Assembly: GCA_965649825.1 (NCBI GenBank)
Contig: OZ287711.1
Coordinates: forward strand, 310,001 to 374,000
Reading direction: 5' to 3'
Source: Penicillus capitatus
Taxonomy: Eukaryota; Chlorophyta
DNA length: 64,000 nt
How positions within the stretch are numbered: position 1 is the stretch's first letter; each line of letters starts with the position of its first letter. The position numbers and the translations under genes are program-made. Shown here in pieces: positions 34,801 through 47,200 of the stretch. The notes under the pieces are model-generated. The model searched no databases, was not told where the DNA came from, and was given only the letters and a program-made list of their open reading frames with translations.

Positions 34801-37800
34801 TTGACCCAGGCCATGGCAACGGGCTTCGGCGGAAATCCGTACGGTCCGGCCGGAACGGGCAAGACCGAATCTGTCAAGGCACTTGGCCATGCGCTCGGCC
34901 GCGATGTCCTCGTCTTCAACTGCAACGACGCGTTCGATGCATCGAGTATGGGGCGCATTTTCGTTGGCCTCTTGAGCTGCGGGTCGTGGGGATGCTTCGA
35001 CGAATTCAACCGACTCGTGCCGCACGTCCTCTCCGCCGTCGCCCAGCACATCCATACCATCCAGGCAGGATCTCACTCTTTTTTCGCACTCTTACTTCGC
35101 GCTGCTAGACTGGAATGCGCGAAAAGAGTGAGAACATTGCGTTTATGGACAGAAATGTCCCGCTGCATCCGAACGCCGCCATTTTTGTGACGCTCAATCC
35201 GGCGGGCAAAGGATACGGTGGACGATCGAAGCTGCCGAGCAATTTGCAGCAGCTTTTCCGTGGGGTGTCGATGACGTACCCGAACCACGAGCACATAGCT
35301 CAGGTTCTGTTCAGGGTCGAAGGATTCCGATCCGGTAAGCAGCTCGGTACCAAGCTCGTGCGTTTTTTCGACGCCTGTCGAGAATGCCTCTCGGCCGAAC
35401 GGCACTACGACTGGGGACTGAGATCGATACGGACCGTCTTAAGTATGGCAGCGAAGATCCTGCAGGTCACCTGATCCCTTCATCAGGATCGCCGCCAGAT
35501 GCGTCCCTAGGCAGAGGAGACGGACGAAACGGCCTGCCTCGTTCAGTCTATCGAAGCGACCAAGCTTCCGGCGCTGCGTATCGAAGACAGAGATGTCTTT
35601 ACCGAGCTGCTCTCTAATTTCTTTCCGGAATCGCCGACAGCGACGAGCGCCGTGTCCCCGCGCAAGGCATCGCTGTGTGCGGCCGTGGAACGCGCGGCGC
35701 GTGAGGCGAAGCTGCAGCTCAGTGCCGAGCAGCGAGAGAAGGTGTGGCAACTGCACGTTGCGTTGCAAGAGCGAGGCGGCGTCATTTTGGTGGGCGCATC
35801 ACGCAGCGGCAAGACTACCGTCTGGAAACTCCTTCAGCGATCCCTCGCGCTTCTCCAAGCGTACCTTGTGGCACTTTCCTCACCCTCCGCAGCGCTGATG
35901 GCGTTCAGGGAGCCCAGTGTGCATATCATGTGTCCAACAGCGATGGAGAAGCGGCGTTTTGTGGGATGGATGGATGTGAAGACAGGCGAATGGCACGATG
36001 GCGTTTTGGCGCAGGCGGCGCGATCGGTGACGCGCGATTCGGAGACACAGGCGCAGTGGATCGTCTGCGACGGCGACATTGACCCCGAATGGATGGAATC
36101 GCTGAACAGCGTTCTCGATGACAACAGGCATCCAACCATCGATGGCTGCCGCCCGTCGCTGGAGAACCGTCGACATTTTGTGTGTCTAGGTTGCTGACTC
36201 TGGCCAATGGCGAGCGGTTTCTCTTTGCCGAGAACGTGAAGTTTCTCTTCGAGTGTTCGCATCTGGACTTTGCCTCGCCGGCGACGGTTAGCCGATGTTC
36301 TGTGGTCTTCTTCTCGGAACCGGTCTACCGTTCGGTCTTCCGCATAGCATCGGGTTACACTCTTTTTGCGATGTCACACTTTTGGGTGACGGTGTGTAGT
36401 GGCAGATGATATTCGGGAGGAGGGAAGGCGGATGTTGGACAGCGTCGTGCAGTGGTGGTGGGATGCGCTTCCGGACTGGCCAATGCCAAGGGACTGGTTT
36501 TACAGAGCCCTTGACGCGCATCTCGCCGAGAGCCAAACGGTCGGCGACTTAGTCGCGAACATTTTCGCTTGTTTTCGCGGATTCCTCACGCCAGAGCAGG
36601 TGGCGGCGCTTCGATCACACATCCAACAGCAGTACGTCACATCACTCGATCGATCACTCGAACCTATACTCTGCTTTATTCCAGGAAGCCTGATGTGACA
36701 GGCGTGGAGAGCGCGTGCGAGGCGAAGATCCATCGATGCATTCCGGAAGGCGGCTACGGTTCGTTGCTGGCAACGGAGGGTCTGTGTCAAGGTCTTGCAT
36801 TGCTGATGCCGTGGATGGCGACAGGCGCGCCTGTTGTCCTCATGGGCGATATCGGATGTGGTCGATCGACGGTTATGCACGCCGCTCTTGAGCAGACCTA
36901 CGGTGCGGCATTCCACTGCGTCGAAGTGCACTGCCACGCACAGACGACGCCGTCCGTCGTGATCGACACCCTTCTCCACGTCTACAACTTCCGCGCAGCT
37001 TCCGGCGAGGCGACAACGCTACGAGCGAAAGACGCCAAAAAGATCGTGCTGTTTCTCAGAGATCTCGACGTGCCAAGGTAGGCGGCCGTTTTCCACGAAA
37101 GGACGTCGAAACCTCCGGCGACGTGATCTAGAGCGGGAAACTACCGAACTGTGCAGCTCCATGCGTTTCTCCGCCATTTGATCGCGCACGGCGAGATCCG
37201 AGAGGCGGCGCTGGGCACCATTCGCGTCGAGGATCTGCACATCGTGGCAACGACGACCAACACAGAACCGCACAGCGAAGAGTGGCTGCGCTTCCTCTCG
37301 CTCTTTCACGTGGCGCGAATCGGCGCCGCCCCTTCGTCAGATATTGAAGCCGTATGTCGCCGAGCCTTCGACGCTTCTCTCGCGAAAACTCATCTGCCCG
37401 TTGCCGATGTGCAGCGGCTTGGATCGGTCGCATGGCATTCGAAAGTGGCGGCGCTCTACGAACGTCGTCGACGCTGCGGCGAGGTCATGTCGCTCTGACG
37501 GTTTTCTTTAGGACTGCGCGAAAATCGTCGAAGGGACCGTCGACGCCACGTGACCCTGAAGAGTGTAACGCGATGGATACGTGGATGGACGCACTGCGCC
37601 GTTACAACGGCAGAAGGTACACCGCCCTTCGCTGCACGCAACGGACCCCATCTCAACGACTGTCCAGAATTCGAGCAGGCGCTTATTCGCGAGTATGAGC
37701 GACAGCTGTGCGACGCCTTGCCCTCCGAAGAAGAACGCCACGCATTTCGGACGGTGTTTAACGACGTTTTCCACTTTGGTACGGAACGTCGAGCCGCCAC

Positions 37801-40800
37801 AGACGAATCCGTCATCTCTACTGCGCCGTCAGGTCCCGCCGGCGACGAAGATGTGTGGATTCCGCCCGGTGCTCTGACAGAAGGGCAAAGCGCAGCGTGC
37901 GACGGTCGTTGGTTCAGAGTCGCGTTGGCAGAACACACAAGCGTCGTCCAGGAACGCTTCCGTCTCTTTTGCCAAGAAAGTGAAGATACCGCCATGGCGT
38001 TCTCTCCTCAGGTCTGCTTCCTACTCAAAACGCAAGCGTGTTTGGCAAGGAGGCTGCAGATCGTGGGTGAGCACCTTCAGATGCTGATGCACGTCCTTGG
38101 GCAGAAAGACGAGGCGTCGCTCGTTTTGACCGGCGCGTGGGGATTGGGCCGCCGGACGATGGTTCGTTTCTTGTGCCATTGTCTCGGCTACCGTTTCCGC
38201 ACGCCGTTTGCCACACAAGGCTTCGCTTTGCGGCATTTCGCGGCGTTTCTCAAAGACGTCTTGGTTGAAGCCGCTATACACGGCAACCGTGTCTGTCTCT
38301 ACCTAGACGAATACCAGATCGTCGACGAACGGATGTTCGATCACATCCACGACCTCCTGAGCTCAGGAGAGGTCCGCCGAACGGAGCCTCTGCTTTGGTA
38401 ACGTCTGTTGCCTAGGTTCCGGGTTTGATACGAGAGGAAGACCTGCAGCCGCACCGCGCTGTGCTGGGATTACACGGCACCGTTCGCCTTGCCGAATTGA
38501 AGAGCGTCTTCGCCCAACGCGTCCGAGAGCACCTTCGTATCGTGCTCAGTTTCGCCAGCGATGCCGCGACGGTGCAGCGACGTATGTACAGCTATCCAGC
38601 GCTGCGAAGGAAGTGCTGGTGGAAGCATCTGATGCCGTGGAACGACGAGACGCTGGAGATGGTGGCACGTCACATCATAGATCGGGAGCTGTCGAATCTG
38701 GACGACGCGAAAGAGGCCGATGCATTGGTGAAGGGCATACTTCAGATACACCGCGCCCGACCGCACCTCTCCGGGCGGCGGTTTGTCGCGTGTGTGCGTC
38801 TGTTTTGTCGACTGGCTCGCGAAAACGCAGCGGATGTCCAGAAAAGGATCACGTTTCTTAAAGTACAGCGCTGAAATGTGTGCCCTGGATGTCGGGGATG
38901 CTTTTTGGAATGTAGTCTGGGCTGTCGAAGTTGGCCGAGGCAGAGGAAGAGACGCAGGCCGCCGCAGCGGAGATCGCTGAACAGCGGGTTGAGCTCGAGG
39001 CGAAGCAGCGAGCGGCAGAAGACGCCCTCGAAAAGATCGCAGCGTCAATGTCCTCGACGGCCGAGCGCAAGCAATGCGCAGACGACCTACGGTTGAAGCT
39101 GCAGACGGAAGAGGTTTCATTCTTTGCTACCGAACGTACCAACAAGGCATGTCTCGCAGGGGACGCTAGGCGATCGGAGGTCCTGCGTGGAGAACGAACT
39201 GCGAGAAGTGCAGCCGATGATCGATGCGGCGAGGGAGGCAGTGGGATGCATCCGATCGGATAGTCTAAATGAGATCCGGTCGCTCAAGATGCCGCCAACG
39301 GCGATCCGAGATGTCTTGGAAGGCGTTCTGATGACGCTCGGGCAGCGAGACATGACATGGAACAGCATGCGACGGTTCCTCGCGAGCAAAGGCGTCAAAG
39401 ACAGCATCCTGAACTTCGACGCACGTTGCATGACGAAGAACTCCGTGATACAGGTCCACTCGCTCTCGACTGCCGAGCATTGGAGGGGGATCGAGGTGTG
39501 TTAGGTGGAGAAGCTGCTGGCGGCGAAAGGGACGTCGTTTGAGGAGGGAGTGATACGGAGAGTGAGTGTGGCGGCGGCGCCGTTGGCGGCGTGGGTCAGA
39601 GCGAACCTCGCCTTTCGACAAGTGGCATTTCGAGGGGCGAGTGTCCGAGAGACGTACGTCGCTGTCTAGGCATTGGATTCTGTCCGGCCGCTGGAGGAGA
39701 AGCTTGGTGACCTGACGGATTCGCTCGAGTGTATGAAGGGTCAGTTAGAGACGTGCCAGGTGGAGGTGCAATCCCTTGAAGAAGAGGTACGCAGGACTGT
39801 CGTAGACGTTTTGCTTTTATTTTGGAGTTTTCAGACGGTGACGCTAAAGACGGCGTTTCAGAAACGCACGGGAGAAGCCGAGTGTTTGAGAAACGACGTG
39901 GAGAAGGCGGAGAGCCGTTTGACCGCGGCACGGGATCTGTTGCGCAATCTTTCGGAAGAGAAAGCGAGATGGGAACAGACGTTAAGCGAGCTGACCTCAG
40001 CCGCCAGCCAAACCACACGCCGTGCGCTTCTGGCGGCTGCATACGTCAGCTACCTTATCTCCGAAGAGCCTCACGACAGAAGAGTGACGACAAAGGTATC
40101 TCACTCTTTGTGACGTCTTCGTACGTCAGCCGCCGGCGGCGGTTTCAGGAATGGTCAGTTTGGCTTGACGTGCCGGACTTTGATATCTCCCGTCTGGCTG
40201 TGATAACGACAGCGGCGCCTTCCGAGACCATCTTACCAGATACGGTCTCGGGCGAGAATGCGTTCTGCCTTCGGACGAGTGTTATCTCACCTTTCATCGT
40301 CGATCCGTCATCCCAGGTGCCGTCCTGCCCGACGCCGCCGCCACCCGGAGCATAGCCTTAGGTGATGTCATGGCTGCCGGCGATGCTCGAGAGACAAGGC
40401 GCAGCGGTGGAGGTGCATTCTATGTCCGATTCCAAACTGAACAGCGCGCTTGAACGTGCCGTGCGTTTTGGAAAGACGCTTATTCTGACCGATGCGGAGA
40501 GAATCGATCCGGTGTGCATCGAGGCGCTGAGATCGAGATTCGGAACGGCCGAGAAGATTCACGTCGGTCAGCGTCTTGTTGAAGTGCACGAGGCATTCCG
40601 CCTGTTGATGATCGCCTCGGACGATCGGCACCTCGAGGCGCATCTCAGAGATCTCGTCGCCGTCGTCCACTTCGCCTTATCCGCTGTGGGACTCGAAGGT
40701 GCCGTTTCGTGATCGCGTTTGCCACGGCGAAGTGGCGGCTGTTACAGAGAAGCTCCTGAATCTGGCGATCCAGGTCGCCTCACCTGAAGTGGAAGGCCAC

Positions 40801-43800
40801 AGACAGGCGATTCTGCGACAGCAGTGTGAGCAGAAGCGAGAGCTGAGAGACATCGAAAACGACATTCTGGATGCGCTGGCGACGTCCAAGGGGCGTCTGC
40901 TCGAGAACCAAGAACTGCTGCGGTGCCTAAAGGCTGCCAAAGACCGCAATATGCAGATCCGGAAGGACATCGAGGCGTTGGATAAGATACAGAAGGAGGT
41001 GGAGACGACACGCGATCAGTACAGACCCGCCGCCAAAAAGTGAACCGCCGCCGCCGCCTCTTGCTAAAATACACCGTCGTTTTGCTGCAGATCCGTGCTG
41101 CTCTTCACAGCTCTGCAGTCTCTGCAACTTCTGAATCCGCTGTATCGCTTCGGGACACCGTCTTTGCTACATCTCTTCGAGAAAACGCTGGAACGGTCTT
41201 TTCGCTCCGAGAAGAGAGCAGGGGATGTGCATCAGAGCGTCGCCAGTTTCAACGGTCTCTTCATCGCGGTCCGTGTCTTTGGGCCACTCGTCGAGCATCG
41301 AGGGACCGGTCGATGTGTTTAGTCCCTCTGGCGTTATGTGGAGCTATGTCTGTATAAGGAGGACCGCTGGACAGCCGCCTTTCAACTTTTTCGCACGGCG
41401 TTTCCCAGTTTGGCGATTGAGGGGCAGGAATGGGACGTCCTAGAGCAGTGCCTGGCGCCTTCGGCACAAGACACAGCCGAAAACGCCGAATCCGTGCCGC
41501 AATGGATCGCCGCCACGCGCGCCGACATCTTCCAGAGATCCGTCACGAAGCTGCTGCCTCAGCTAACGCACCTCTGTCGCCGCGACAGAGCGACGCGAAA
41601 AGCAGCCGACGCCCAAAGCGCCCTGTCATCGCTGCCACTCAACCCGCTACAGAAACTCATCCTCTTCGCGCTCTCCTATCCCCACAGGTAGGTGCGCCGC
41701 CACTTCAGCCGCCACCCATCGCCCGCCCACCATCCGCTTGGTAGAGTGCACGAGGGAGTCGAGACGTTGATCGAGGCGTGCTTGGAACCGAGGAGAGACG
41801 AAAGGACGTGCAGATTCGCCGAGGCGTTGCACGTAGATCATCCACTTCTCTTTGTCGTAACCCCAGGCGCCGAGCCCACCGACGAGATCCGGACATTGGC
41901 TCGGTCGTCGGCGGCACTGCCGCTGGAGATATCGATCAGTCCAGGCTCAGAAGAACAGTCCATCTCGGAAACCGTACGATCAGCTCGGGAAGGTATGACC
42001 CATGGCTCCGTGCATTTCTGGGCAGAGTGCTGGCGAACAGGCACGTGGATCCTCATAAAGAACATTCATCTCTCCCTTGACTTCGTCCACTGGCTGGACG
42101 GCGAGTTCGGCCACTGCGCCAAACGTGCTGGTTTTCAGCTGTTCCTAACGACGGAAGATGTCGAAGGGCTTTCAACGAAGATCCTACAGACGTGCACAAA
42201 AGTGACATCCCGTACGCGATCGGACGATGCCTGGATGCGTTGTCTGCAGGTGGTGTGCCAAGCGCCGCCAGGATTTCGGCAGAACTTCGTGCACAGTTGC
42301 CGGACACTAATGCGACAGCCGTCCATAGACGCAACCGAGCCCGTGCCTTCTATGCGCTATGCATCACTGGTAGCCGTGCTCTCCTGGCTGCATGCCGTTG
42401 TCCAGACGCGGCGCGAAGCGGGTGCGTGGAGAAGGGCGTACGTTTTCTCGTCGAGCGATCTCCACGTGGCGATGTGGTTGGCCAAGCCGGACGCGAGGCA
42501 GCCGCTTCGTTGGGAGATCATCCGCGGTGTCCTGCAGACGGTTGTCTACGGCGCCGTCATCGACGAAGCTTCGGACGTGCAAGTGAGCATATCGCGTGTG
42601 CACTTCGACGGCGACTCCTTGGATCACACTAGATCCTCCAAGCCTGCATCGAGCGCATCGTGGATCCGGGCTTTCTCGAGATCGACGATGTGTATGGAAA
42701 CCGACTGCTCAGTCTGCTGTCTGGATCCGAGTTTGACGACGGGCAGATGCTGGAGATGCTGGATCAGTGGAGCACGGATGGTGTTGTGCCATTCGTCGAG
42801 CTAACCGTAGGCGCCAAGGGGCAGCATCCCATCCAGAGGACGACAGATGTCGTTCGCGATCTCCGCAGACTCAAGGGGCCGTCGCAGAAACCATCGCCAT
42901 TCTGTAGGGAACACTCGAGGAGCCATGTCATGTGCGAGCACACGGAGGCGGCGGCGGCGGCCGTTATCGAAGCAGCTGAGGAGAAGCTGGCGACGATCGA
43001 GAGTCTCCTCTCTCACCTCGACGCACGTCACCTGTCGAACGCTGAGAACGGAGTCCTGGACAGCTGTCTATTGAAAGATGTGGATTTTGCCCGAACGCTA
43101 GCGGCACGCGTGCGTCAGACCGTACGTCGAGCGAGGGCCGCAAAGGAGACGCTCGTCTTCGCGTCGCTTCCGTCTGGCGGCGCCTTGGCGTTGATGCAGA
43201 ATCGACTGCCGAGTGCTTGGACGGCTGTATGGGATGGAGGACCTTCGGCAGGCGACGTCGCCTCCTACCTCAATGCTGTTGCTCAAAGAGTCCAGTACTT
43301 ACACCAACGTTACGCGTCGGCACAGCGTCTTTGCGTCGGCGACGGTCCGCGTCTCGGTCGTCTGTTTCGCCCGCAACTCCTGCTCGGGTGTATCAAGAGA
43401 CAGACGGCCAAGACGCTGCGCGTGCCTTTCGATAGACTGAGCGTCGACGTGAAGTGGCATCCTCGCGAGACGCCGTCGGAATTGCAGATACTTGTCGTTG
43501 GGCTGAAGCTGGAAGGCGCTCAGTTCGATGGCCAGCGACTCCTTCCCTTCGCAGAAGTACGCCGCCACCGTTTCCTTTCTCAGTTTGCCGACCGTTGCTC
43601 TGACGCTTTAGGGAGAGGAAGGTGCCTGTTCGCTTCCGCCCTGCCTGCTTTCGTGGGTCCCTTGCCAAGAAGATGCGGCGCAAGAGGGCGTTCTCGTGCC
43701 CGTCGTGGAAAGGCGCTCACAGGAGGAGGCGCTTTTGAGTATTGAATTGCCGTCGACGTCGCTGCTTGAAGCATCGGCGTTGTGCTCTCTATCGATTTTC

Positions 43801-43809
43801 GCCGAGTGA
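28863..43809 (+). CDS. DYNC2H1: cytoplasmic dynein-2 heavy chain (IFT retrograde motor)
   Basis: About 15 kb of exons split by dozens of short introns. The tail is recognisable from about 29.65 kb. AAA1 has GNPYGPAGTGKTESVKALG (34837-34890) and CFDEFNRL (about 34993). The following NPAGKGYGGR and HYDWGLRSIRTVL are diagnostic of dynein-2, not of axonemal or cytoplasmic dynein-1. AAA2 has GASRSGKTTVWKLL (about 35792) and CDGDIDPEWMESLNSVLDDN. AAA3 has GDIGCGRSTV with Arg for the Walker lysine (about 36844). AAA4 has GLGRRT (about 38138). The stalk and microtubule-binding part (EIRSLKMPPTAIRDVLEGVL) are near 39.2-39.5 kb. AAA5/6 and the C-terminal domain run to SLSIFAE and the stop at 43807-43809. 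The 5' end is not resolved: 28863 is a provisional ATG, and upstream exons from about 28.75 kb are likely. Confidence 0.9.
35065..35108 (+). other. GC-AG intron in AAA1 of DYNC2H1
   Basis: AAA1 reads HTIQ before and TGMREKSENIAF after, which restores the exact family length. The 44-nt intron begins GCAGGATCTCACTCTTTT and ends CTGCTAG; no GT exists at the junction. Confidence 0.85.
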
Positions 43810-44233
43810 TGAGTGAGAACCTTACGAAACCGCCAACAACTCTTCTTAAATGCGTCATCCTTTCATCGTTTGCTGTACCGTTCTGCATTCGCGATCCCCA
43901 TCCCTGTTTTGCGTTCCTTTTCTTCCATCTCCTGATTTCACATTCAGACGCATCAAAAAAGCAGAAAACAGTTGACGATGCATCGCAAGAAGATTATTCT
44001 CCCTGCATCTTGACAAACACGTTAGAAATGCTAAACTCGCTTTGCGTGAAACAAAAAAGGATGACAAAGCGCGTTGCCTTCTTTCGCTTCTTCTGACAGC
44101 CCAATAGCCAAAACGAACGAATCCCGAGACCAGGCAGACGGACATAAGCGAAAAATAAAAACGGTTATTGATGATTGGGTGGCGGCTGCGTTGAGAATGC
44201 AGTCTGCGTTTGTCGGCGTTCGACAGAATCTGT
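43810..44233. other. convergent 3' region of DYNC2H1 and the NACHT gene
   Basis: No supported gene. AT-richer than the flanks. Confidence 0.4.
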
Positions 44234-47200
44234 CTATTCCGTTTCGTGAGGCTTCCTCGCCACATTGTCCAACACTTCCAACAAGCCGCTGCAAGAACTG
44301 TCGATCCTTCCTCGCATCTCCGTCTTGAATTCCTCTATCTCTTCCGACGGGTAATCTTTGCGCATTTTGCTCATAGCAGTTGTATGTAGGAAAACTCTGA
44401 CGTATCCTTTCTTTGGTGCATCCACCATAGTGACGGCATTATCCAAAAGTCTAGACGCAGCTCGCTCGCGGATTTTCGGGTTCTTCGTCTCGATCGCCTT
44501 TTTCAGGATGTCTTCGAACTCGTCAATGACGGCGCCTTGGGAAGCGCGTGCCGGCCCAGTTGCTGGCGGCGCATCGCTGTCCTCTTCACGCTCGGCTCTT
44601 GTCGGCATCTGGTCAGAGAGATAAGGAGCTGCAGATGCGAACTCTCTCAGCGCTTCCGCTGCCCTCTTCAGCACAAAGGCATCCTCGCTCTGATAGACAT
44701 TCCTCAGCAGCGGCAGAAGATTGTCTGCAAACTGTGGCGCCGCCGTTGCCACTCGGCTGACTGCCTTCAAGGCCCACAAACGCACGTGCTCGTCTTCATC
44801 CATACACCCCATGTTTACCAACGACAGCAGATCAGACGCGAGCTCTGGCGCAGCGGAGGCCAGATGGCCGACAGCTTCCATCGACCACTGCCGCACGTGG
44901 ACGCTCCTGTCCGAGCACATCCTCTCGAGCAGCCCAAAGATGTCTTTCGAAACGTGAGAGGCAACGGAAGAGAGTCGGCCCAGTGCATCGACCGCCCACA
45001 GACGCACGTAAACGTCATCGTCTAAGCAGGCTCTTCGCAACAGCATCAGGTTGTTCTTCCAGAGGTGAGGAACGGCGGAAACACAACTGATGGCTTTCGT
45101 CGCCACTTGGCGAACAGTTTCGTCTTTGTCCAGGAAGCCCATCGCCGCCAGGTGCAGCATTTCGTTCTTATTATCATCAGATCTGGCGGCCAGACGATTG
45201 ATGGTCACCATTCCTGCAAGACGGATCTCGGCTGACGTTTCTGACACTTTATCGCCACAGGCTTTCTCGATCACCGGCATCAAGGTCTTCAGCGACTCCG
45301 GTAAATCAGCAGCCAGACGTCCAGCCATTGCTGCCGTATCACGCCGCACACCGGCCGATCCGTTCTCGTACGTCTTTTTGATGATATCCAGAAGCGTCTG
45401 TTGCTCGTCTGGAGCTTTCTTGGCCATGTACTCCATCGTTTTGACCGTTTCCTGTCGAACCTTGTCATTTTCTCCTGAAAGAAGACGCTCGAGTACTGGA
45501 ATAAAAACAGACGCCTGGGACGTCTTCTCGTAGATAAAATGCCTCATAATCTGCACTGCCGTTCGGCAGACTTCTTCGTCTTCATCGTCACCGCCGCCGA
45601 TGATCATCTGCAAGATAGACTCGAACTCGTCATCTGTCACCGATGACAGACTGCCGATCACTTCCAGCGCCGCCCGTCGTGCAGAGCTCTTTAGACTGCC
45701 GATCGCTTCCTGGATCATCGGCAGCACGACAGGAAACAGTTCGCGCTTGTCTGTCAGGAGACTGATCACGGCTTGCAGTGCCGTATCCTGAACGACGGGC
45801 CGATCGTCCTTGAACATCTCGGTAAACAACGGCGTGAATCTCTGGAAGAGATCGGGCACAAAGTCCAGCAGCTTTCGCATCATCTGTATCCCGACATCAC
45901 GCGTCTCGAGATCCGAACTCTGGATGTTGTGCTGCGCCAGTTCCATCAAAATCTTCAAGTGCTTGTTAGATCTCTTGACAATGATGACGACGTCTCCGAA
46001 TACATCGTATCCCAGTGCTTTCTTGACCGTTGTCGTTTCTGTCAGCTGATCGAGGATCTCGGGAACAGCGGAGAACAGTGAGGGGCATTGCTGAAGCATG
46101 TGTCCCAGGATCTCGCGAAACTCTCGATGCTTCACATCTGTGTCTCTGATCAGCGAAACGGCAGCCTTGATGAGCAAAGCGACATCATCATCGCCCTCGC
46201 AGCAGTCTTTCTTTGATTGGGCATTTTCCAGCCCAGTCAGCCAAGCTTCGATGATGTGCAGCTTCAGGAGAAAATGCTGCAGACCGATGATCTCGATCGG
46301 TCCGTCGTCAAAGAATGACAGCAGCTCGGGGAGGTCTCCTTGTTCTGCCTCTGCCATGTGCTGTGCCAGGAACTGCAACGTTCTTTTATACCTGTTCAAG
46401 TACTTCTCTTCTCGCAAACAGTCGACGGCTGTCTTGCCGTTTGGCGAATCGAGATTCTTTAAGCTTTTCGCCACCCACGTCTTGGCAAAGTACTCTTGAA
46501 AGGTCAGATGCGGAAACTGATAGTCGACGCCTTCTTTCTTGAACAGCAAGAATCCGCTCCAGATCAATACTTCTCTGACGGTTAGGCGAGATACTCTTTG
46601 CTCGACGAAGCTCACACTGATGAGGATGTGATCTTTGCGCAGCGCATCGAACGCGATGACCTCAAGCGCCTCGAAGACATCTTCACGCTTGGCATTCCCA
46701 GCACGGAATCCCATTTTCTGTACGAAGCGATTCCAGATGTGGTTGACCATGTCGGAATACATGGCGGCCGGACTCCGCTGACTGAGGCTCACCCCCTCTA
46801 CCCAGAGGAAGCACAGGATGTAAGTCATCACTGGGATGTGCGCCACTTCCCACAGCGAATCCGTTCCTCTCAGAGCATCCATTAGACCTTGAGCGTCTGC
46901 GTCCGTTTTCTTGTGTCTGGTAACCATCTCTTTCTTCACGTACCTGTCGACCTGCTCGTCACTGAATCCCAGGCACTCCACTTCGAGATCGGTGAGTTCA
47001 CGCATTGTACGGAGGTTGTATGGACGCGTCAGCCAGAGGACTTTGCATTGCTTGCGCTTTGCTTCGTTCAGAATGGCTTCGGCTTTCTCGTCCACTTCAT
47101 CCCAGCCATCGATGATGAGCAGCGTCTTCTGGAGATCCAGGTGATCATCCACTTGGGCGCACAGCCCTTTATCAAATTCGCGATTTCTGGGAAAACATTG

